Shown one piece after another: positions 12,932 through 17,876 of a stretch of 17,876 nucleotides of DNA. The notes beneath the pieces were generated by a model. It was not told the DNA's origin, did not search any database, and saw nothing but the letters and a program-made list of their open reading frames with translations. The DNA is from Nitriliruptoraceae bacterium (GTDB lineage Bacteria; Actinomycetota; Nitriliruptoria; Nitriliruptorales; Nitriliruptoraceae): positions 1-17,876 of the forward strand of contig SLLJ01000012.1 in NCBI GenBank assembly GCA_007134165.1. The letters are read 5' to 3'. Every line of letters begins with the position of its first letter. Within the stretch, counting starts at the first letter, position 1. A program made the position numbers and the translations under genes.

Positions 12932-13140
12932 GCGTCGGCCTCCTCGCTGGCCGCGTCGATCTGCTCGAAGGTCACCAGGTGGGGGACCTTGCGGAGCATG
13001 CCGCGGATCTCGGGACGGTCGGGCTGGATGACGGTGTGACGGATGCGCTTGAGCCCGAGGGACCGCACGGTGTCGCGCTGATCCTGGGTCCGTCCGATGG
13101 TGGACCGCACCTGGGTGATGCGCAAGGTCGGTTCGGTCAT
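12928..13140 (-). CDS. rpmD: 50S ribosomal protein L30
   Basis: Small large-subunit protein found in many but not all bacteria. The 70 residues start MTEPTLRITQVRSTIGRTQD, followed by the family motif TVRSLGLKRIRHTVIQPDRPEIRGML and KVPHLVTFEQ. It is about ten residues longer than minimal L30, the extra being an acidic C-terminus (AASEEADA). It overlaps both neighbours by ATGA: the rpsE stop at its start and the rplO start at its end. This is a tightly coupled rpsE-rpmD-rplO trio. Confidence 0.96.
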   Translation of the reverse strand: MTEPTLRITQVRSTIGRTQDQRDTVRSLGLKRIRHTVIQPDRPEIRGMLRKVPHLVTFEQIDAASEEADA

Positions 13141-13739
13141 GCGCTCCCACCTCCCCGCAGGGTCTCGAGCATCTTGCGGGGGGCGACGTCCTCGACCGCC
13201 TTGTCCCGCAGGACGGCGATCTCGTGGGCCGAGCGCTGGGACTTCAGCCCCTGGACCGTGGCGTGCACCACGTTGATCGGGTTGGCGGTCCCCAGCGACT
13301 TGGCGAGCAGGTCCTGGATGCCGGCGGCCTCGACCACCGCCCGGACCGGCCCGCCAGCGATGACCCCGGTACCGGGAGCGGCTGGCTTGAGCATGACCCG
13401 ACCGGCTCCGAAGTGACCGACCACCGGGTGCACGATCGTGGAACCGACCATCGGGACCTTGAAGAAGTTCCTCTTGGCCTCCTCCACACCCTTCTGGATC
13501 GCCGACTGCACTTCCTTGGCCTTGCCGTGACCGATGCCCACCATGCCCTTGCCGTCGCCGACGACGACCAGTGCGGTGAACTGGAAGCGCCGTCCACCCT
13601 TCACGACCTTGGCGACCCGGTTGATCGCCACCACGCGCTCGTCGTACTGCTCGCGGTCCTGCTCGCGGCCACGGCCGCGACGATCGTCACGACCTCGTCC
13701 GCGGCCCGGTCCGCCTCCAGAGCGGTTGCCTGCTGCCAT
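13137..13739 (-). CDS. rpsE: 30S ribosomal protein S5 with RG-rich N-terminus
   Basis: Small-subunit protein at the mRNA entry region that affects decoding accuracy. It has 200 residues. An N-terminal extension of about 32 residues is rich in Arg and Gly (SGGGPGRGRGRDDRRGRG). The S5 double-stranded-RNA-binding fold follows (ERVVAINRVAKVVKGGRRF, then GIGHGKAKEVQSAIQKGVEEA). The C-terminal domain contains VHPVVGHFGAGRVMLKPA and GTGVIAGGPVRAVVEAAGI. The core is normal; the tail makes it longer than the 166-residue E. coli protein. ATG at 13739; the TGA overlaps the rpmD ATG. Confidence 0.97.
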   Translation of the reverse strand: MAAGNRSGGGPGRGRGRDDRRGRGREQDREQYDERVVAINRVAKVVKGGRRFQFTALVVVGDGKGMVGIGHGKAKEVQSAIQKGVEEAKRNFFKVPMVGSTIVHPVVGHFGAGRVMLKPAAPGTGVIAGGPVRAVVEAAGIQDLLAKSLGTANPINVVHATVQGLKSQRSAHEIAVLRDKAVEDVAPRKMLETLRGGGSA

Positions 13740-13757
13740 CTCGCATCTCTCCTCGCC

Positions 13758-13773
13758 GTGCCCCGCGGGGCAC
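13758..13773. promoter_or_regulatory. Perfect 16-bp palindrome between rplR and rpsE
   Basis: GTGCCCCGCGGGGCAC lies in the 39-nt gap and would form a 6-bp stem with a CGCG loop about 20 nt before the rpsE ATG. Its 12-bp centre GCCCCGCGGGGC is identical to the centre of the palindrome between rpsI and glmM. The role is unknown; it may be an RNA stability or processing element. Confidence 0.4.
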
Positions 13774-13778
13774 CGGCC

Positions 13779-14138
13779 TCAGAACGTCAGTCCACCCTTG
13801 CGCGCGCCCTCGGCGAGAGCGGCGACGCGGCCGGCGTACCGGTTGCCTCCGCGGTCGAAGATGACCGCGGTGATTCCCTGCTCGGTCGCGCGCTGGGCAA
13901 CGAGTTCGCCCACGTCTCGGGCGACCCCGATCTTGCCGTCCTCGCCCTTGGTGACGCTCGTCTCGAGCGAGGACGCGGCCACCAGGGTGTGGCCGGCGTC
14001 GTCATCGATCACCTGGGCGTAGATGTGGTCGTTGCTGCGGTAGACCGACAGCCGCGGGCGCGCAGCGGAGCCGTGCAGGTGCTTGCGGATGCGCAGGTGG
14101 CGCTTGCGGCGCGCGATGCGCTTCTTGCTGGGGTCCAT
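13779..14138 (-). CDS. rplR: 50S ribosomal protein L18
   Basis: Binds 5S rRNA and, with L5, places it in the central protuberance. The 119 residues start MDPSKKRIARRKRHLRIRKH, then GSAARPRLSVYRSNDHIYAQ, VIDDDAGHTLVAASS and the closing GITAVIFDRGGNRYAGRVAALAEGARKGGL motif typical of L18. The start ATG at 14138 has GAGGAG 8 nt upstream. The frame is open to 14243 but that extension is Pro/Arg-rich and unrelated. Confidence 0.97.
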   Translation of the reverse strand: MDPSKKRIARRKRHLRIRKHLHGSAARPRLSVYRSNDHIYAQVIDDDAGHTLVAASSLETSVTKGEDGKIGVARDVGELVAQRATEQGITAVIFDRGGNRYAGRVAALAEGARKGGLTF

Positions 14139-14270
14139 GGTGGTTGCTCCTCGTTGCGCTCGCCCGCTCAGGGGGTGCCGTGGTCCACGGCGCCGGGGCG
14201 GCCACGAGCCCCGTCCCGCGACCTGCGGGTGGGGCGGCGGCACCCGACGGGCACCGCTGGTGGGGTGGGG
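14139..14270 (-). other. rplF-rplR spacer with a small inverted repeat
   Basis: A 132-nt spacer, unusually long within an otherwise compact spc operon. It holds GCCGTGG/CCACGGC (14177-14191), able to form a 6-bp stem with a 3-nt loop, and several C/G runs. No promoter or coding frame is convincing. Confidence 0.35.
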
Positions 14271-14813
14271 TCAGCGTCCGGCGGCCTTGCCGGCCTTGCG
14301 TCGGATGTGCTCACCCTCGTATTTGATGCCCTTGCCCTTGTAGGGCTCGGGGGGACGGACCTTACGGACGTTGGCGGCAACCTGGCCCACGAGCACCTTG
14401 TCGATGCCGCTGACGATGATGCGGGTGGGCTGGGGGACCTCGAAGGTGATGCCCTCGGGTGCGGTGATGCGCACCGGATGGCTGAAGCCGACCTGCAACT
14501 CGAGGTCGCGGCCGACCAGCGCGGCGCGGTAGCCCACGCCGACCAGTTCGAGGTGCTTGACGTAGCCCTCGGTCACGCCGACCACCATGTTGGCGACCAG
14601 GGACCGCACCAACCCGTGGCGAGCACGCTGGTCGGGCTCGTCGCCCAGCCGGGTCACGATCACCGCGCCGTCGTCGTCTCGGTCGAGGGCCACGCCCTCG
14701 GGCATGACCTGGGACAACTCACCCTTGGGCCCCTTGACGGTCACCGCAAGACCGTCGAGGTGGACCTCGGCGGCCGCGGGGACGGGGACCGGGAGCTTGC
14801 CGATGCGGGACAT
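14271..14813 (-). CDS. rplF: 50S ribosomal protein L6
   Basis: Binds 23S rRNA near the factor-binding centre. The 180 residues start MSRIGKLPVPVPAAAEVHLD, with VTVKGPKGELSQVMPEGV. The second domain contains VTEGYVKHLELVGVGYRAAL, LELQVGFSHPVRITAPEGI and the C-terminal signature VRPPEPYKGKGIKYEGEHIR. ATG at 14813 with GGTGGAG upstream. The frame is open to 14888 but the added residues are not L6-like and the true start motif is unmistakable. Confidence 0.97.
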   Translation of the reverse strand: MSRIGKLPVPVPAAAEVHLDGLAVTVKGPKGELSQVMPEGVALDRDDDGAVIVTRLGDEPDQRARHGLVRSLVANMVVGVTEGYVKHLELVGVGYRAALVGRDLELQVGFSHPVRITAPEGITFEVPQPTRIIVSGIDKVLVGQVAANVRKVRPPEPYKGKGIKYEGEHIRRKAGKAAGR

Positions 14814-14881
14814 CTGTTCTCCACCTTCTGCCTCGGCCGCGAACTGCAGCCACGTCGTGCTCAGCGGGGTCGCGCCAGGCC

Positions 14882-15280
14882 TCACCACACGTAGGCGATC
14901 ACCTCGCCACCACGGCCCTCGCGCCGGGCGGTCCGGTCGGTCACGACCCCCGCGTTGGTCGACAGGATCGCCACGCCGAGTCCACCGAGGACCCGAGGGA
15001 TCTCGTCACGCTTGACGTACACGCGCAGCCCGGGCTTGGAGATCCGCCGCAGGCCGGTGATGACCCGCTCGCGGTTGGGACCGTACTTCATGCGGATGGT
15101 CAGGTTGGGTTGAGGACTGGCGTCGTCGGTGGACCAGCCACGGATGTAGCCCTCCTGCTCCAGGATCTTGGCGATGCTCACCTTCAGCTTGGAGGAGGGC
15201 ATCGTGGCCTGCTCGTGGTAGGCGATCGAAGCGTTGCGGATGCGGGTCAGCATGTCCGCCACGGGGTCGGTCATCGTCAT
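14882..15280 (-). CDS. rpsH: 30S ribosomal protein S8
   Basis: Central-domain 16S rRNA binder; in E. coli it is the repressor of the spc operon. The 132 residues start MTMTDPVADMLTRIRNASIA, then KLKVSIAKILEQEGYI. The C-terminal rRNA-binding half holds LRRISKPGLRVYVKRDEIPR, VLGGLGVAILSTNAGV and the final GGEVIAYVW. Two ATGs lie two codons apart (15280 and 15274). The first is favoured because GAGGAG is 8 nt upstream of it. A long open extension upstream is a shadow of rpsN/rplE. Confidence 0.96.
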   Translation of the reverse strand: MTMTDPVADMLTRIRNASIAYHEQATMPSSKLKVSIAKILEQEGYIRGWSTDDASPQPNLTIRMKYGPNRERVITGLRRISKPGLRVYVKRDEIPRVLGGLGVAILSTNAGVVTDRTARREGRGGEVIAYVW

Positions 15281-15365
15281 CGGGACATCTCCTCGGGGTT
15301 GCGGGGACTCGCCGCGCACTTCCCATCCAGGGTCATCAGCCGGCGCGGGTGGCACCGGCGGGGGT

Positions 15366-15551
15366 TCACCAGCTGGCCTTACGGATACCGGGCAGCTCGC
15401 CCCGGTGTGCCATCTGGCGGAAGCACACCCGGCACAGCATGAAGCGGCGGTACACCGCCCGTGGACGCCCGCAGCGCTGGCAACGGGTGTAGTTCTGGAC
15501 CTCGTACTTGGCGCCGCGCTTGACGGCGGCGATCTTGGACGTCTTCGCCAT
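15366..15551 (-). CDS. rpsN: 30S ribosomal protein S14, zinc type (S14Z)
   Basis: Head protein of the small subunit. It has 61 residues, the short zinc-binding form (also called rpsZ), with MAKTSKIAAVKRGAKYEVQN, CQRCGRP (Cys24, Cys27), LCRVCFRQMAHRGELPG (Cys40, Cys43) and the closing IRKASW. The four cysteines bind one zinc. It lies in the normal rplE-rpsN-rpsH order, 6 nt after rplE. The zinc-free long form would normally lie elsewhere in the genome, if present. Confidence 0.97.
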   Translation of the reverse strand: MAKTSKIAAVKRGAKYEVQNYTRCQRCGRPRAVYRRFMLCRVCFRQMAHRGELPGIRKASW

Positions 15552-15557
15552 GGTGCT

Positions 15558-16139
15558 CTAGGCCTCCTGGCCGCGGACGAACGGGAACCCGAACGCGTCG
15601 AGCAGCGCGCGGCCCTGCTCGTCGGTCTCGGCGGTGGTGGCAAGGGTGATGTCCATGCCACGCACGGTGTCGACCGAGTCGTAGTCGATCTCAGGGAACG
15701 TCAGCTGCTCGACCAACCCGAACGAGTAGTTGCCGCGACCGTCGAAGGAGGTGGCCTTCATCCCCCGGAAGTCACGGATACGGGGCAGGGTGACCGACAG
15801 CAGCCGGTCGAGGAACTCCCACATGCGGTCGCCCCGCAAGGTGACCGACGCGCCGATGGCCATGCCCTCGCGAAGCTTGAAGTTCGCGATCGACTTGCGC
15901 GCACGGTTGACGCGGGCCTTCTGACCGGTGATGGTCGCCAGGTCCCGCATCGCACCCTCGAGCGCCTTGGCGTCGTTGATCGCCTCCCCGAGCCCGACGT
16001 TGACCACGATCTTCTCGAACGTCGGGATCTGCATGACGTTGGAGAGGCCGAGCTGCTGCTTCAGCGCAGGGGCGATCTCGTCGTGGTAGCGCTGCTTGAG
16101 CCGCGGCACGGGCCGGGCTTCGGTCGTGGTGTCACTCAT
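15558..16139 (-). CDS. rplE: 50S ribosomal protein L5
   Basis: Binds 5S rRNA and contacts P-site tRNA and S13. The 193 residues contain PRLKQRYHDEIAPALKQQLG, MQIPTFEKIVVNVGLGEA, the KARVNRARKSIANFKLREGM loop, GASVTLRGDRMWEFLDRLL, LPRIRDFRGMKATSFDGRGN and YDSVDTVRGMDITLATTA near the end. It carries about ten extra N-terminal residues (SDTTTEARPV). ATG at 16139 with GAGGAG 6 nt upstream; 34 nt after rplX. Confidence 0.97.
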   Translation of the reverse strand: MSDTTTEARPVPRLKQRYHDEIAPALKQQLGLSNVMQIPTFEKIVVNVGLGEAINDAKALEGAMRDLATITGQKARVNRARKSIANFKLREGMAIGASVTLRGDRMWEFLDRLLSVTLPRIRDFRGMKATSFDGRGNYSFGLVEQLTFPEIDYDSVDTVRGMDITLATTAETDEQGRALLDAFGFPFVRGQEA

Positions 16140-16173
16140 CGTGCTCTCCTCGCCGGCGTCGGCCGGCCACGGC

Positions 16174-16503
16174 TCAGAAGGTCGCCTCGCAGCGCTTGCA
16201 GCTGCGCACCTTGCTGCGCCGGTCGCCCTCGGTCTCGTAGACGAACCCGACCCGGGTCGCCTTGCCGCAGGACGGACAAACCGGCATCACGTTGGACAGG
16301 TGGATCGGCGCCTCGGTCTCGATGATGCCGCCCTCCTGGGCGCCGCCGCGGCGGGACTGGATGCGCTCGTGCTTGCGGACGTAGTTCACGCCCTCCACGA
16401 GCACGCGGTCACGCTCGGCGAAGATCTTGACCACTCTGCCGGTCGCACCGAGGTCCTTGCCGGCGATGACCTCGACCTGGTCGTCCTTGCGGATGCGTCG
16501 CAT
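16174..16503 (-). CDS. rplX: 50S ribosomal protein L24 with a C-terminal CxxC pair
   Basis: Assembly-initiating large-subunit protein. It has 109 residues. The KOW domain at the start reads RIRKDDQVEVIAGKDLGATG, followed by VEGVNYVRKHERIQ and the GGIIETEAPIHLSNVMPVCP segment. The C-terminus carries Cys76/Cys79 (CPSC) and Cys102/Cys105 (CKRC), a probable zinc ribbon where many L24 proteins have none. The ATG at 16503 shares a base with the rplN stop (TGATG) and lies 6 nt after GGAGGT. A GTG one codon earlier (16506) is possible but too close to that site. Confidence 0.95.
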   Translation of the reverse strand: MRRIRKDDQVEVIAGKDLGATGRVVKIFAERDRVLVEGVNYVRKHERIQSRRGGAQEGGIIETEAPIHLSNVMPVCPSCGKATRVGFVYETEGDRRSKVRSCKRCEATF

Positions 16504-16871
16504 CACAGCACCTCCGGGGCCAACGAGACGATGCGCATGTACTTGTTGTCGCGCAGCTCCCGGGCCACCGGGCCGAAGATGCGCGTGCCGCGGGGTGTGC
16601 CATCGGGACGCACGACCACGCAGGCGTTGTCGTCGAAGCGGATGTAGGAGCCGTCGGGACGCCGGACCTCCTTGGCCGTACGGACCACGACGCAGCGCAC
16701 CAACTCGCCCTTCTTGACGTTGGACTGTGGGCTGGCGTTCTTCACGGTGCCGACGAACACGTCACCGAGCGAGGCGTACCGACGCCCGGACCCGCCGAGC
16801 ACGCGGATGCACAGCACCTCGCGGGCCCCGGAGTTGTCCGCGACCTTCAGTCGCGATTCCTGCTGGATCAT
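16503..16871 (-). CDS. rplN: 50S ribosomal protein L14
   Basis: Large-subunit protein at the intersubunit bridge and the binding site of the silencing factor RsfS. It has 122 residues, the standard length. Motifs are MIQQESRLKVADNSGAREVL, GSGRRYASLGDVFVGTVKNA, VKKGELVRCVVVRT and FDDNACVVVRPDGTPRGTRI, ending RELRDNKYMRIVSLAPEVL. The ATG at 16871 has AGGAAG upstream. The stop overlaps the rplX start, indicating coupling. Confidence 0.98.
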   Translation of the reverse strand: MIQQESRLKVADNSGAREVLCIRVLGGSGRRYASLGDVFVGTVKNASPQSNVKKGELVRCVVVRTAKEVRRPDGSYIRFDDNACVVVRPDGTPRGTRIFGPVARELRDNKYMRIVSLAPEVL

Positions 16872-16913
16872 CGTTCTTCCTGTCGGTGGGCACCACGCCG
16901 GGTGCGACGGGGC

Positions 16914-17174
16914 TCAGCGTGCGCGTTCGAGAATCTCGTCGAGCCGCCAGTGCTTGAGCTTGGAGATCGGACGGGTCTCGGCGATGCGGACGGTGTCGCC
17001 CACCCCGGCCTCGTTGCGCTCGTCATGGACGTGGTACTTCTTGGTTCGCGTCATGGTCTTGCCATACAGCGGGTGGGTGGTGCGTCGCTCGACGCGCACG
17101 ACGATGGTCTTGTCCTGCACGTCGGAGACGACCACGCCGGTGCGCTCCTTGCGGCGGTTGCGAGTGGTGGTCAT
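16914..17174 (-). CDS. rpsQ: 30S ribosomal protein S17
   Basis: Early-binding 16S rRNA protein with an OB fold. The 86 residues start MTTTRNRRKERTGVVVSDVQ, then DKTIVVRVERRTTHPLYGKT, YHVHDERNEAGVGDTVRIAE and TRPISKLKHWRLDEILERA. Start ATG at 17174, 4 nt after the rpmC stop. The frame is open to 17213 but the added residues overlap rpmC and are not S17-like. Length and gene order are standard. Confidence 0.97.
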   Translation of the reverse strand: MTTTRNRRKERTGVVVSDVQDKTIVVRVERRTTHPLYGKTMTRTKKYHVHDERNEAGVGDTVRIAETRPISKLKHWRLDEILERAR

Positions 17175-17178
17175 GTGG

Positions 17179-17394
17179 CTACACCTCGTTCCCGCGAGCG
17201 ATGGCGATCTCACGCTCGCGAAGCACGGTCAGGATGCGCGCGATCTCGCGCTTGACCGCCTTGATCCGTCGGGGGTCGTCGAGCTGGCCGGTCACGATCT
17301 GGAACCGGAGGTTGAACAGCTCTTCCTTGCCCTCGTCGAGCCGCTGACGCAGCTCGTCGTCGGGCAGCTCACGCAGTTCGGCGGCGGCGCTCAT
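17179..17394 (-). CDS. rpmC: 50S ribosomal protein L29
   Basis: Small helical protein at the nascent-chain exit, part of the docking site for trigger factor and SRP. The 71 residues contain AELRELPDDELRQRLDEGKE, ELFNLRFQIVTGQLDDPRRI and KAVKREIARILTVLREREI, the full two-helix hairpin. Its ATG overlaps the rplP stop (ATGA). No oddity apart from tight coupling. Confidence 0.97.
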   Translation of the reverse strand: MSAAAELRELPDDELRQRLDEGKEELFNLRFQIVTGQLDDPRRIKAVKREIARILTVLREREIAIARGNEV

Positions 17395-17813
17395 TCTCCA
17401 CCCTCCTCACGCATCACGAACTTGGTCTGCACGGGCAGCTTGTGTGAGGCCTTGCGCATCGCCTCACGGGCGAGGTCCTCACTCACCCCCGACAGCTCGA
17501 ACATGACCCGGCCGGGGCGCACCGCAGCGACCCACTCCTCGGGCGAGCCCTTCCCCGAGCCCATCCGGGTCTCGAGAGGCTTCTTGGTGATCGAACGGTC
17601 CGGGAAGATCGTGATCCGCAGCTGACCGCCACGCTTGACGGCACGGGTGATCGCGATCCGGGCTGACTCGATCTGCCGCGAGGTGATCCATCCCGGGGTG
17701 GTGGCCATCAAGCCGTAGTCCCCGACGTACACCTGGGTGTGGCCCTTCGACAGCCCCTTGAGGGGCCGTGGACGGTGCTGCTTGCGGTGCTTGACGCGCT
17801 TGGGGGCGAGCAT
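17391..17813 (-). CDS. rplP: 50S ribosomal protein L16
   Basis: Late-assembling protein at the A-site finger, needed for peptidyl-transferase centre maturation. The 140 residues show MLAPKRVKHRKQHRPRPLKG, VYVGDYGLMATTPGWITSRQ, IESARIAITRAVKRGGQLRI, TIFPDRSITKKPLETRMGSG and KGSPEEWVAAVRPGRVMFEL. The ATG at 17813 shares a base with the upstream stop (TGATG), so it is coupled to rpsC. The stop overlaps rpmC. Confidence 0.98.
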   Translation of the reverse strand: MLAPKRVKHRKQHRPRPLKGLSKGHTQVYVGDYGLMATTPGWITSRQIESARIAITRAVKRGGQLRITIFPDRSITKKPLETRMGSGKGSPEEWVAAVRPGRVMFELSGVSEDLAREAMRKASHKLPVQTKFVMREEGGE

Positions 17814-17876
17814 CAGGCCTCACCCTCCTTCGTGGGGTCCTCGGCCGGCGGTACCGGGTCGGCCGGCGGTACCGGG
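17813..17876 (-). CDS. rpsC: 30S ribosomal protein S3, C-terminal end only (partial)
   Basis: Only the last 20 residues and the stop are inside the window: PVPPADPVPPAED followed by PTKEGEA. The identity is inferred from position (rpsC precedes rplP in S10 operons) and from the low-complexity tail that S3 often carries in actinobacteria, not from core motifs. The codons continue open to the edge. Two exact 18-bp copies encode the repeated PVPPAD/PVPPAE. Confidence 0.75.
   Translation of the reverse strand, partial: PVPPADPVPPAEDPTKEGEA
17841..17876. repeat. 18-bp direct duplication in the rpsC 3' end
   Basis: TCGGCCGGCGGTACCGGG occurs at 17841-17858 and again exactly at 17859-17876, reaching the window edge. 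The unit is a multiple of three and keeps the frame, adding six residues to the tail of S3. More copies may lie outside the window. Confidence 0.85.

Noticed and set aside
13224..14894. 556-residue open frame on the plus strand
   Set aside because: Antisense to rpsE, rplR and rplF, which are unmistakable; its composition (Asp/His/Ala/Gly-rich) is a mirror of those genes.
16504..16506. GTG start for rplX one codon upstream
   Set aside because: Only 3 nt from GGAGGT; the ATG at 16503 has normal spacing and the typical TGATG coupling with rplN.

Overview
All credible genes in this roughly 68-70% GC window lie on the minus strand, so transcription runs from the right edge to the left. Most of it is one conserved block of translation, secretion and transcription genes. 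The gene order is (rpsC end)-rplP-rpmC-rpsQ-rplN-rplX-rplE-rpsN-rpsH-rplF-rplR-rpsE-rpmD-rplO-secY-adk-map-infA-rpmJ-rpsM-rpsK-rpsD-rpoA-rplQ-truA-rplM-rpsI-glmM, followed by a luciferase-like (F420-type) oxidoreductase. The very high GC, truA after rplQ, glmM directly after rpsI, the zinc form of S14, the long acidic tail on L17 and the F420-type enzyme all fit an actinomycete. Several proteins differ from the familiar mycobacterial and Streptomyces forms as I recall them (extended and inserted RpoA, zinc-ribbon L24, RG-rich S5). I therefore infer a deep-branching Actinomycetota lineage and cannot name the genus.

Layout from right to left: 17876-12500 is the end of the S10 operon and the spc operon, with many stop/start overlaps (ATGA or TGATG) that suggest translational coupling. 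12373-9516 holds secY, adk and map: the export channel, a nucleotide kinase and the N-terminal Met-removing enzyme. 9285-4585 is the infA/alpha operon and truA: initiation factor, L36, S13, S11, S4, RNA polymerase alpha, L17 and tRNA pseudouridine synthase. 4562-2062 is a promoter with a roughly 200-nt leader, then rplM, rpsI and glmM, linking ribosome synthesis to cell-wall precursor synthesis. 1965-937 is the oxidoreductase. The last 930 bases at the left are accessory in character: short tandem repeats, a small unrecognised membrane-protein locus split over two reading frames, and a minisatellite running off the window edge.

Two sigma-A-like promoters share an 18-nt spacer and the -10 hexamer TATCCT: one before rplM and one before infA. 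Several spacers between co-directional genes carry strong GC-rich inverted repeats (rpsI/glmM, infA/rpmJ, secY/adk, rpsD/rpoA, rplR/rpsE, glmM/oxidoreductase, rplM leader). They lack U-tracts, so they may be attenuators, processing sites or ribosomal-protein binding leaders rather than classical terminators. I see no tRNA, rRNA, CRISPR array, transposase or phage gene. The items most worth following up are the left-end repeat/membrane-protein locus and the leaders of rplM and rpmJ.
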